A stretch of DNA of 64,000 nucleotides, from the NCBI GenBank assembly GCA_035624455.1, contig DASPRM010000022.1, positions 1-64,000 of the forward strand, given 5' to 3'. Of the stretch, positions 55,450-63,521 are shown piece after piece; the first letter of the stretch is position 1, and each line of letters begins with the position of its first letter. The position numbers and the translations under genes are program-made. The notes below the pieces were generated by a model that worked only from the letters and a program-made list of their open reading frames with translations, was not told where the DNA came from and did no database searches. Source of the DNA: Terriglobales bacterium. GTDB taxonomy: Bacteria; Acidobacteriota; Terriglobia; Terriglobales; Acidobacteriaceae.

Positions 55450-57318
55450 TTAGGATGGCGTAGGGTCGAGTTTGGGATCCGGGGAAACAGCTGCAGGTTT
55501 AGAGTTGGTGCGGCGAAGGTCTTCGATGGCCAATTCCAGGCCGCCCCAATCCGGATGCTCGTTGTGATCGAGACGGAAGGCGACGTCCACCGTATCTCCA
55601 ACCACCAGGGGATCGCGAGCAATCTGCTCCGCCATGCGCCAGCCCATGGCGGCGATGGTAGGCGAAAAATGCGACGCGCTGCGGCTCAAGCCGTCACTGC
55701 TGTTGCCATCCTGGCTCTCAGCCTGACTTGCTAATGAAGGGCCGGGGTCTCCATTGTCGCCGGCTCCATTGCCGCTGTTGCTGATTCTCGCGAACCGCAG
55801 CTTGATGTGCTTGTCCTTAAGAATGCGGGGAGGAAGCAGAATGCGCAGATTGCGCCCGACAAATACGGGCTCGGGGTTACCCATGCCGAACGGCTGCAGC
55901 CTCTGCAGATCTTGGTAAAAGCCTGGAGTCACCTGATCGATGGCGAGCTCGCCATCGACTTCAAGGCAGGGCACGAAATCCTCGGGGGTCAAAAGGGTGC
56001 GCGCATAGGAATCGAGGGCAGAGCGTAAATGCGGAATCTGTTGGCAGGGAAGTCCCAGGCCGACGGCGTGGGCGTGGCCTCCAAAGCGGGTGAACAACTC
56101 GCGGCAGGATTCCAGCGCTTCGAGCAGATGAAAGCAGCGGATGGAGCGTCCGGAGCCGTGCGCTTCTTCGCCGTCGCGTGACAGCACGATGGCGGGACGG
56201 CAGTAGCGCTCGACGACGCGAGTGGCGACGATGCCGATCACTCCGCGATGCCAGCCATCTCCATCGACGACGATGCAGTAGGCTTCACGCAGGGCGGGTT
56301 CACTTTCGAGGCGCTGCTCAACTTCCGCCACGATGCGTTGCTCTTCCTGTTGGCGGTCGGCATTCAGCGTATCCAGCTTCTGGGCCAATTCCCGCGCCCG
56401 CATTTCGTTTTTCTCGGTGAAAAGCTCGATGACGGTTTGGGCGATATCCATGCGTCCGGCGGCGTTCAGGCGAGGAGCGACGCGGAAGGCGATGTCACCG
56501 GTGTTGACGCGCCGTGAGCCATCGAGGGCAGCCACCTCAAGGATGGCGCGCAGGCCAGGATTTACCGGCCGGCTCAACCCATCAAGTCCCAGCTTAGCGA
56601 ATACGCGGTTCTCGCCGGTGAGGGGGACGGCGTCTGCAATAGTCGCGATGGCAACCATCTTGATGAATGAGGGCAGCAGGCGCTGGCGTCCAGTTGCTTC
56701 AAGGAGGGCCTGCGCCAGCTTGAATGCCACTCCGGCGCCGCACAATGCTTTGCAGGGATAACCGCAGTCAGGCTGGTTCGGATTGAGCACGGCCAAAGCG
56801 CGCGGCATGCCCTGGTCTGGAAGGTGGTGGTCGGTGACGATGAGATCCACGCCGAGGCGCGAGGCTGTGTCGGCGGCGGCGAAAGCGCGAATGCCCGTAT
56901 CCACGCTGATGATCAGCCGGATGCCGTCAGCCGCAGCTTGCTCGATGACGTCACCTTTCATGCCGTAGCCGTCAAGAATGCGATGAGGAACGTGGAACTC
57001 GGTCTGGCCGCCGCACAATTCGATGGCAGTTTTCAAAATTACGATGGCGGTGGTGCCATCAACGTCGTAGTCGCCATAGATGAGAACCCGCTCGTGGTTA
57101 GCAATCGCGCTCTGCAGACGTTCTACTGCAGGTTTCATTCCCAGCATGCTGTAGGGACTATGAAGCTGATTGAGCGAAGGAGAGAGAAAAACGCCAGCTT
57201 GCTCAGGAGTGTGAATGCCACGAGCAACCAGGAGCCGTGAGAGAGGAACAGGAATCCGCAGTTCAGAGGCTAAGGACTGAATGATGACAGGGTCCGCGGG
57301 GCGAGCAATCCAGCGCAC
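55450..57318 (-). CDS. recJ: Single-stranded-DNA-specific exonuclease RecJ
   Basis: 622 aa, 5'-3' exonuclease for RecF recombination and mismatch or base-excision repair. DHH-family motifs: VLIYGDYDVDGTTAIVI (metal Asp), LIISVDTGIRA, DLIVTDHHLPDQG (DHH) and VLNPNQPDCGYPCKALCGAGVAFKLA; the DHHA1 part has HGSGRSIRCFHLLEALE and FGGHAHAVGLGL. A C-terminal OB-like domain carries an unusual Ser/Asn/Gly-rich stretch (NSGNGAGDNGDPGPSLASQAES). It starts at a GTG (57318), 3 nt after the stop of the upstream gene. Confidence 0.95.
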   Translation of the reverse strand: MRWIARPADPVIIQSLASELRIPVPLSRLLVARGIHTPEQAGVFLSPSLNQLHSPYSMLGMKPAVERLQSAIANHERVLIYGDYDVDGTTAIVILKTAIELCGGQTEFHVPHRILDGYGMKGDVIEQAAADGIRLIISVDTGIRAFAAADTASRLGVDLIVTDHHLPDQGMPRALAVLNPNQPDCGYPCKALCGAGVAFKLAQALLEATGRQRLLPSFIKMVAIATIADAVPLTGENRVFAKLGLDGLSRPVNPGLRAILEVAALDGSRRVNTGDIAFRVAPRLNAAGRMDIAQTVIELFTEKNEMRARELAQKLDTLNADRQQEEQRIVAEVEQRLESEPALREAYCIVVDGDGWHRGVIGIVATRVVERYCRPAIVLSRDGEEAHGSGRSIRCFHLLEALESCRELFTRFGGHAHAVGLGLPCQQIPHLRSALDSYARTLLTPEDFVPCLEVDGELAIDQVTPGFYQDLQRLQPFGMGNPEPVFVGRNLRILLPPRILKDKHIKLRFARISNSGNGAGDNGDPGPSLASQAESQDGNSSDGLSRSASHFSPTIAAMGWRMAEQIARDPLVVGDTVDVAFRLDHNEHPDWGGLELAIEDLRRTNSKPAAVSPDPKLDPTPS

Positions 57319-57321
57319 GAT

Positions 57322-57783
57322 TCAGCGCTCGTCGTCCTGATCAGCTTCGTAAGTGATGCCGCCGAAGTCCTCCGCCATGTCCAGCAGGCGCTGGTAGCGG
57401 TCGTACCATTCGGTGGAGAGTTCGCAGAGAAATAGCGTGCCCTGATAGGGGAAGCCAAGCTGCACGAACCCGGTCTTGCCGACGTAGGCGCGCAGCCAGC
57501 GAGCCTCCTCCACATCTTCCTCGTTGGCGTAGGGGGCATTACGGAGACGATCGACGAGAAAATCGACGTCGTCACGATCGAGGCTGGCATGATTCATGGT
57601 GAGGAAACTGGAGCCAGAACTCTTGGCGAGCTCTACGAAATCCTTCCAGGATTCCGGATTCCCGTTCATGTCCCACATCACGCTCTGAACTTCTTCGCTC
57701 ACGTAGCCATGGAACCGCTGCATGCCGTGACCCTCAATGAAAGCGGTCATGTCGTCCCGAATAGTTGTGAGATCGTCCTGCAT
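57322..57783 (-). CDS. Hypothetical protein upstream of recJ
   Basis: 153 aa, acidic, no signal peptide. It begins MQDDLTTIRDDMTAFIEGHGM; other segments are EEVQSVMWDMNGNPESWKDFVELAK, FLTMNHASLDRDDVDFLVDRLRN and GFPYQGTLFLCELSTEWYDRYQRLLDM. I recognise no family. The ATG at 57783 is preferred; the frame runs to 57864 but those residues are poor. The 3-nt gap to recJ implies co-transcription and coupling, hence a possible link to DNA repair, but that is only context. Confidence 0.7.
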   Translation of the reverse strand: MQDDLTTIRDDMTAFIEGHGMQRFHGYVSEEVQSVMWDMNGNPESWKDFVELAKSSGSSFLTMNHASLDRDDVDFLVDRLRNAPYANEEDVEEARWLRAYVGKTGFVQLGFPYQGTLFLCELSTEWYDRYQRLLDMAEDFGGITYEADQDDER

Positions 57784-57976
57784 CGACAGTATTCGCCAAC
57801 CCGATACAACTGTCCCCTGCAACCGTCTTGTGCTCGCGGCGGTTTTTGTCGGGGTGATCCTCACATCATACTCCGGGTTTTCGGCGAAAAATAGAATGGT
57901 TAAGCGGGCTCGGGCAGCCGTTGCGGTGGGTCCGCTATGTTAAACTTTTGGGTTAGCTAGCTCGTTCCGCGCGCAC

Positions 57977-58255
57977 ATGCTGCTTTCCAAAGAATATGTC
58001 GGGTATCTGGCCCGCCAACTGACTAAAAGGCTCATCGCAGAAGAGTTTATTGAGACCGCCAATCCGGCGGCGGTGGAGACGCGCGTCAATACAGCTCTGA
58101 TCGAGGAGTTGGCTCTCGAAGATCGCATCAACGACGAGGTGCGCGCGATCCTGGAGGCCTATTCCGACGAGATGCGGAAAAGCGGAGCGAATTACCAGGA
58201 GATGTTCAAGAAGGTCAAAGGCGAACTGGTCCGCAAATACAAGGCGGTGCTGTGA
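57977..58255 (+). CDS. DUF507 family protein, first copy
   Basis: 92 aa: MLLSKEYVGYLARQLTKRLIAEEFIETANP..., with LIEELALEDRINDEVRAILEAYSDEMR and FKKVKGELVRKYKAVL at the end. All-helical, charged, cytoplasmic. DUF507 has no established function. The next gene begins at a GTG overlapping this stop (GTGA, 4 nt), so the two are translationally coupled and may form a heterodimer. Confidence 0.85.
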   Translation: MLLSKEYVGYLARQLTKRLIAEEFIETANPAAVETRVNTALIEELALEDRINDEVRAILEAYSDEMRKSGANYQEMFKKVKGELVRKYKAVL

Positions 58256-58527
58256 GAATCAGCCGCGACAAGGTGAACAAACTGGCGCATGCGGTCACGG
58301 ATGCGCTTGCCGAAATGGACGCAGTGGAATTCCTCGAGGACCGCAACACCATCCGCCTGAAGACCCGAGAAGTGCTGGAAGAATTACTAAAGCGCGAAGC
58401 TACCATTGACGCGGCGGCGCGGCAGAAAATCGAGACGCAGAAGCGGACGATCCTGGAAGGCTCCCAGGAGTGGGACATCCTCTATCGCAAGTATTACAAC
58501 GAAGAAGTCAAGAAGCTGGGGATCTGA
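58252..58527 (+). CDS. DUF507 family protein, second copy
   Basis: 91 aa: MRISRDKVNKLAHAVTDALAEMDAVEFLEDRNTIRLKTREVLEELLKREATID, then QEWDILYRKYYNEEVKKLGI. It shares the helical pattern and the terminal RKY(K/Y) basic-aromatic motif with the preceding copy, indicating an old tandem duplication. Start GTG at 58252. Function unknown. Confidence 0.85.
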   Translation: MRISRDKVNKLAHAVTDALAEMDAVEFLEDRNTIRLKTREVLEELLKREATIDAAARQKIETQKRTILEGSQEWDILYRKYYNEEVKKLGI

Positions 58528-58530
58528 GAA

Positions 58531-58566
58531 TTCAGCAATCGGCAGTCAGCAGTCAGCACTCAGTAT
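58531..58566 (+). repeat. Short CAGTCAGCA tandem-like repeat (family F)
   Basis: CAGCAATCGGCAGTCAGCAGTCAGCACTCAGT, made of 7-8 nt units. Shorter forms occur at 5388 and 37250. It lies just after the second DUF507 gene, before a convergent gene. Confidence 0.6.
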
Positions 58567-58647
58567 CTTCTTCTCGTGACTCTCATCGAATAGTTCTGTC
58601 CTGTGCAGGCTCTTCTCCGTCGGATAGAAAGTTAGTCAGTGCCAAAT

Positions 58648-59046
58648 CTATGAAGCCCTAGGTGTTTGCTCGGCATTCTTGTCACCGAGCAGAGAGCGGA
58701 TGGTAGACAGCAGTTCCGGTAAGTGGACTGGCTTGAGGAGCACTCGAATGCCTTTGCTGGCGGCAACATCGCTGATTTCTGGTTCCGCGAAACCGGTCAG
58801 CAGCAGGCACCCGATGCCTGGGTAGCGGCGGCGTGCCGATTCGATCACGGCCAGACCGTCCTTGTCGCCGCGCAGTCCCAGGTCCGAGATCAGGACGTCG
58901 AATTTCGATTTCGCCAGAAGCTCGTCTGCTTCCTGAGATGAGGCGGCACTGCCGACATCAAAACCCTGATGCCGCAGCACAAGTTCATAAGTGAGCAGCA
59001 CTGCTGGTTCGTCATCGACCACCAGAATTTTTCGCAAAACCGGCAT
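58648..59046 (-). CDS. Single-domain response regulator
   Basis: 132 aa receiver domain only. Acidic pair Asp11-Asp12 in KILVVDDEP, phospho-acceptor Asp55 in VLISDLGLRG, Thr84 in LLLTGFAEP and Lys105 in VLLKPVHLP are all present. No output domain, so it acts through protein contacts (CheY or Spo0F style) or in a phosphorelay. No histidine kinase is adjacent; the cognate kinase is unknown. The ATG at 59046 is the family-like start. Confidence 0.92.
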   Translation of the reverse strand: MPVLRKILVVDDEPAVLLTYELVLRHQGFDVGSAASSQEADELLAKSKFDVLISDLGLRGDKDGLAVIESARRRYPGIGCLLLTGFAEPEISDVAASKGIRVLLKPVHLPELLSTIRSLLGDKNAEQTPRAS

Positions 59047-59119
59047 GAACTTCCAAGCCCAGATTACCAATATAGTTTGAACTCACTGGCTGCGGAAGTC
59101 ACTCTCACAACGCCGACAA

Positions 59120-59956
59120 TCAGTGAATAGACAGGGTATCACTACCACTTGTGCGGGAGGATGACTCGGGAAACAGGCGGGGGCGCTCGGGCAAAGAGTA
59201 CACCCAACGACGGGTGTAAGGGTGAACTGGATGATGCAGGATCTGAGTAGTGGCGCCGCATTCCACTACCTGGCCATCGTGCAGAATAGCGATTCGATCG
59301 CACGCGGACAATGACAGGAGATCTCGAGAGAGGTACAGAATACTGAGATTGCGCTCTCGGTTCAGCTTGCTCAGGAGAGCGAAGATCTCTGCCTGGTTGA
59401 CACCATCCACAGTGCTGCTGAGGTCATCCACAATCAGCAAGCAGGGATTGTGGAGCAGGGCCATGGCGATCAGTATGCGGACTAACTGGTCTGGAGACAG
59501 TATTGTGGTGTGACGGCGAAGAAGTTCCCGGTCCGGCAAACCGCTTGCTGTCAATGCCTCCATGATACGCTGGTGCGCTTCAGCATAACTGGACGCAGCA
59601 TGAGCGTTCCAGGCGGCAAGCAATTGCTGGCCAATGCACAGGGCAGGATTGAGAGCGGTCATTGCGTTTTGTGGAACCAGCGCGATCTCTTGTCCGCGAA
59701 TCTCACGCAGCTTGCGCGCATCGAGCTTAAGAAGGTCTCCCCCCTGGAAAACAATCGAGCCCTCGGTGGCGCCGCTGGTCTGAGGAATCAGCCGCAGCAA
59801 GGCGGCAGCGAGCGTGCTCTTACCCGATCCGCTTGCTCCTGCCAGGCCCAGAATCTCACCTGCGCGTAACTGCAAAAACAGGTTGCTGAGTACCGGACTG
59901 CGGCCGCGATAGCTGACCGTCAGCGCCAACGATATGAGGGAGTCATAGGAGGTCAT
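59120..59956 (-). CDS. OppD/DppD-like ABC ATPase with degenerate catalytic motifs
   Basis: 278 aa of the peptide/nickel importer type. Walker A is intact (GASGSGKST, 40-48), as is the Q-loop (LVPQN, Gln96) and the terminal HHPVHPYTRRWVYSLPE typical of OppD. But the signature is LSPDQ (153-157) rather than LSGGQ, the Walker B reads LLIVDD (Asp178 where the catalytic Glu should be), and the H-loop reads LYLSRDL (Arg211 instead of His). Weak or no hydrolysis is inferred. ATG 59956 overlaps the permease stop (ATGA). The frame continues open upstream but that part overlaps the permease gene and is a shadow. Confidence 0.82.
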   Translation of the reverse strand: MTSYDSLISLALTVSYRGRSPVLSNLFLQLRAGEILGLAGASGSGKSTLAAALLRLIPQTSGATEGSIVFQGGDLLKLDARKLREIRGQEIALVPQNAMTALNPALCIGQQLLAAWNAHAASSYAEAHQRIMEALTASGLPDRELLRRHTTILSPDQLVRILIAMALLHNPCLLIVDDLSSTVDGVNQAEIFALLSKLNRERNLSILYLSRDLLSLSACDRIAILHDGQVVECGATTQILHHPVHPYTRRWVYSLPERPRLFPESSSRTSGSDTLSIH

Positions 59957-60747
59957 GAGACGGCCGGCTCCTCCCGCGAGAGCAATAGTTGGAGGATGAG
60001 GAGCAGGGCCAGCAAAGCGAGCAGCAAAATGGCGCTCCAAATGCCGCTGAGACTGGTGAGGAATTTGCTCAAGTGCTGAACGTCGAGCCTGGGCGCTGTT
60101 TCGCCCAAGCCTACTCCCAGCAGGACCAGTCCAGCTTCGCCGAGGATAAAAACGAAGAGAGAAATCCAGAATTGCGCCAGCAGGATCGGTTTCAGGTACG
60201 GAAAAACATGCGTAGTGAAGAGCAATATCCCATATTGTCCAGAGGCTCGGGCATGCAGAACGAAAGCGGAGTCTCTGAGTTTGCGCGCAGCATTCGAGAT
60301 CACCGGAGTCGAGGCCACGAAGCCAACTTGAACGAGCGGAATCAGGATAAATCCGACAGAGCGGAAGCCAGCGGGTGCGGAAAGCACGGTGGAGGTTAGC
60401 AGCAGCAACAGCAGCCACGGGATTGCTAGCAGGATTGCCGTGATGGTCTGGGCGGCCCGCTCCCACCGCCCAGCGAGATAACCGGCCAAAATGCCAGTCA
60501 GCCCGGATGCTACTGTGGACAGGAGCGCGGCTAATGGCGCCAGCCATAGACCCAGCAGCATTTCTTCGGAACCGCGGGAATGATCGGAAAATGGCCCGAT
60601 CGGGCCTGAGTGGTGCGGAGTGGGGGGAATGATCAGTGCGGCGCCATGCAAATCATGGTGCAGCATGGGAACGCGTATCTCGCTGGCGGCCGACGTGACG
60701 GTTAGCAGCGCCAGCAAAACCACGACGGCTTGTGTCCTCTGCCGCAT
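59953..60747 (-). CDS. OppC/DppC-like ABC permease, orphan
   Basis: 264 aa from the ATG at 60747 (a GTG at 60765 is also possible). After a first hydrophobic segment comes a Pro/His-rich periplasmic loop (PPTPHHSGPIGPFSDHSRG), then the usual DppC core: GLWLAPLAALLSTVASGLTGILAGYLAGRW, the EAA-like loop KLRDSAFVLHARASGQYGILLFTTHVFPYLKPIL, and LGEAGLVLLGVGLGETAPRL. The usual partners OppB, a binding protein and a second ATPase are absent. Coupled to the ATPase gene by a 4-nt overlap. Confidence 0.8.
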   Translation of the reverse strand: MRQRTQAVVVLLALLTVTSAASEIRVPMLHHDLHGAALIIPPTPHHSGPIGPFSDHSRGSEEMLLGLWLAPLAALLSTVASGLTGILAGYLAGRWERAAQTITAILLAIPWLLLLLLTSTVLSAPAGFRSVGFILIPLVQVGFVASTPVISNAARKLRDSAFVLHARASGQYGILLFTTHVFPYLKPILLAQFWISLFVFILGEAGLVLLGVGLGETAPRLDVQHLSKFLTSLSGIWSAILLLALLALLLILQLLLSREEPAVS

Positions 60748-60810
60748 TTCACGAATGCAATTCACTAACGCAATTCACTGCATCTCACAGTCGTTGATCG
60801 TGCCTGGCAA

Positions 60811-63294
60811 TTACTCATTTCCTCTCGCTAATTCAGGCTCTGCGGTCAGAGGCTTTATCTCCTCACTCTTCCTGTGATGCTGCTGCTTCATGATGTACAT
60901 CCGACGATCCGCTTCGGCCAAGAGCTGGTCACCATCGGTGCCATCCTCGCCGTAATAGGCCATTCCCGTACTCACGGAGAGCCGGTCAGTGCCGCAAACC
61001 TGATGTCCGGCCTCGCGAGCCAGTTGATCGAGGACGGCAATTTTGTCGGCAGCCGCCTCATGCTTTAAACCAGGGGCAATGATCACGAACTCGTCGCCGC
61101 CCATGCGCGCGACGTAGTCGTACTCGCGGCAGACGGAGCGCACGCCATGACCGAATGAGCGGAGAACTTTATTGCCCTCGAGATGGCCAAACCGATCATT
61201 GATCTCCTTGAAGCCGTCGAGGTCACAAATCAAGACCGCCATATCCGCGCCCGTTCGTTTGCAGCGCGCGATTTCCTGATCGAGATGCAGGAACAGTGAG
61301 CGGGCGTTGGGAAGGCCAGTTAGGTAGTCGGTAGTGGCCGAGTTTTCCGCCTGCTGGTACTTGAGGGCGTTTTCCACCGAGAGCGCGACCTTGGAGCTGA
61401 CCGCGAGCATGATACGCAGGTGGTCAGACGTAAAGGCGTCGCCCTCCCCCTTGTACAGGGTGAGCACGCCGACTACTCCGGAGAGCGCTTCCAGGGGCAC
61501 GGCAAGAGCAGAGCGCAGTGGGCTGAAGCGGGCGTCGCTCGGATATCCGGGTTCACATGCCGGATCGCCGTTCACGATGGGCTTGCGATGAGCCGCCACC
61601 CAGCCGGACACGCCCTCGCCCACGGGAATCTGCAGCGAGGAAAATACGCGAAAGTTATCACCGCTGACGTGCTCGGGAACCAGCACGTGTTCGCGCAATA
61701 CATAAATGGCGATGGAATCGTAGGGAATGAGCTTGCGCAGCCGCACGGACAGAACTGATAGGGTGTCGTCCAAGCTGAGGGAGTTGCCGAGCTCATGGCT
61801 CAACTCGAAGAGGGTTTGGGCTTCTTGCCTGGCGGCGGCGATGGAGGATAGGAAATTGCCGTCAGTGATGACGTCCAGCGGTCGCAGCTTTTCGGGAGCA
61901 AACCCAGACGCAGGTGCGGCCGCGTTGCTCAGGCGCAGGTCGGTGGAGAGACGCTGTCGCCCGGCGCCGGTCATCTGGGTTTGCGCCAGCTTCTCCAGTT
62001 CCAGGTAGCGGCGCTTGAGCACATCCACCACCCGCGGGTCGAACGCCCTTCCCGATTCGGCTGCTACGACCTCCATAGCTTCCGGAAGCGGCACCGCGCG
62101 ACGGTACTGGCGGTGGGAGTTGAGGGCATCGAGACAATCCACCGCGGCAAGAATGCGCGCGCACATGGGAATTTCTTCGCCACGCAGGCCATAGGGGTAT
62201 CCGGAACCATCCCATCTCTCATGGTGTGCGCGGACGATGGGGACAACGGGGTAGGGAAAGTTCACGCGCTCCAGAATCTCTGCTCCTACCAGGGGATGGA
62301 TTTTCATCTTCTCGAATTCTTCGGGGGTGAGTTTTCCCGGCTTGTTGATGATGTGCTCCGGGATAGCGAGCTTGCCAATGTCGTGCAGCAGTGACGCCGC
62401 GCGCAGGGCCTCGATTTCGTCTTTGGGAACTTCCAGTTCTTTGGCAACCTCCAATGCGTAGACTCGGACGCGCTGGAGATGGTCGAAGGTGCTGTGATCC
62501 TTGGCTTCGATGGCCAGCGCCAGGGCTTCGATCGTGCGCAGGTGCAAGGAAGCAATGCTTTCGACGTGATCCTTCTCCTGTGAAAGGCGGCGCAGATAAA
62601 CGCGGTAGGAGCGATACGTCCAATAAATGATCGGTAACACCAAGAGCGAGGTCTGCCAGCCGATCAGCACATTGATGTAGCTGACCAGGGCAGCCACACC
62701 TGCACCCAGCAGGTAGTAGGGCAAAGACCAGAAATGTCCGTCGTGCCACACTCGACGAAACGCTTTGTTCTGGGTGAGTGCGGTTAAAGCCGCTGCGAGC
62801 GCACTGCCGGTCACGAAATAAGCAAAGGCCGCGGCCAGAAGAACCAACGTGACGCTATGTCCGAAGGGCTGAGCAATGCGGTGATAAACGCCATAAGAGA
62901 CGGCGATAGCGACCGCGGTGTTTGCCAGCTGAAAAATAAGTTGGGCATACCTGGGCCTCTGCTTGAGCTTCCACAGGCTCTGCACAAGCACTGGACTGCA
63001 GCCCATCAACATTGTTTGCGGAAGGGTCAGCTCAGAGATGCCGATGAGGATGAATAAAAAATTGACCGAGATCGAGCCAGTGAGACCGGGAAGGCTTACG
63101 CGCAAAGTGGAGGCTAGCAATGCCACCAGCAGATAGGCGCAAAAGCGTAGGGGATCAGCGTTCTGCCAATTGGCAGCACTCCAGGCGATCACGCCGACGC
63201 CGGCAATGACTTGCAGGATCCAGAAAGCCCTGGCCCGAAAGGGCATGACGAGTGGCTGCGCCTCCCCAGGGGTTAGTGGCATGCAGACGGCCAT
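60811..63294 (-). CDS. Membrane HD-GYP / GAF / GGDEF cyclic-di-GMP protein
   Basis: 827 aa. Residues about 20-235 hold 6-8 membrane helices (MASE-like sensor). Then an HD-GYP phosphodiesterase with LLHDIGKLAIPEHIINKPGKLT (about 300) and AHHERWDGSGYPYGL (about 358-372), a GAF domain (about 500-650: YDSIAIYVLREHVLVPEH, GVSGWVAAHRKPIV), and a GGDEF cyclase with intact MGGDEFVII at about 730 and LICDLDGFKEINDRFGH. Both synthesis and breakdown motifs are complete, so it may switch between activities. No RxxD inhibitory site is evident four to five residues before GGDEF. Confidence 0.93.
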   Translation of the reverse strand: MAVCMPLTPGEAQPLVMPFRARAFWILQVIAGVGVIAWSAANWQNADPLRFCAYLLVALLASTLRVSLPGLTGSISVNFLFILIGISELTLPQTMLMGCSPVLVQSLWKLKQRPRYAQLIFQLANTAVAIAVSYGVYHRIAQPFGHSVTLVLLAAAFAYFVTGSALAAALTALTQNKAFRRVWHDGHFWSLPYYLLGAGVAALVSYINVLIGWQTSLLVLPIIYWTYRSYRVYLRRLSQEKDHVESIASLHLRTIEALALAIEAKDHSTFDHLQRVRVYALEVAKELEVPKDEIEALRAASLLHDIGKLAIPEHIINKPGKLTPEEFEKMKIHPLVGAEILERVNFPYPVVPIVRAHHERWDGSGYPYGLRGEEIPMCARILAAVDCLDALNSHRQYRRAVPLPEAMEVVAAESGRAFDPRVVDVLKRRYLELEKLAQTQMTGAGRQRLSTDLRLSNAAAPASGFAPEKLRPLDVITDGNFLSSIAAARQEAQTLFELSHELGNSLSLDDTLSVLSVRLRKLIPYDSIAIYVLREHVLVPEHVSGDNFRVFSSLQIPVGEGVSGWVAAHRKPIVNGDPACEPGYPSDARFSPLRSALAVPLEALSGVVGVLTLYKGEGDAFTSDHLRIMLAVSSKVALSVENALKYQQAENSATTDYLTGLPNARSLFLHLDQEIARCKRTGADMAVLICDLDGFKEINDRFGHLEGNKVLRSFGHGVRSVCREYDYVARMGGDEFVIIAPGLKHEAAADKIAVLDQLAREAGHQVCGTDRLSVSTGMAYYGEDGTDGDQLLAEADRRMYIMKQQHHRKSEEIKPLTAEPELARGNE

Positions 63295-63521
63295 TTGGCG
63301 GCAGTCATCCTGGCTTTATTGCATGATTCTTCAATTACTTAGCACTGCTGCAGGCAAATGGAGGAAAAGTGGAGGCTGGGGTGCGACAGAATGTCGCTTC
63401 CATTATGGTCTTAAGCCATTTTGGCACATGGAACTTATACACGAAGGGACTAATTCAAGGCTGTACTGTTGCTTAGGTACTAACCTGTCCCTAGGCTGAA
63501 ATTTGCTGCAAAGCTACTAAT

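Noticed and set aside
59957-60547. Upstream extension of the ABC ATPase frame giving a 475-aa fusion
   Set aside because: The extra 197 codons overlap the permease gene in another frame and read as low-complexity Arg/Ser-rich protein; the ATG at 59956 with the ATGA overlap is the real start.
63494-63506. Possible -24/-12 sigma-54 promoter before the activator gene (GG ... GC)
   Set aside because: The GG and GC pairs are 9 nt apart rather than 10, and the surrounding TGGCAC/TTGC bases match poorly.
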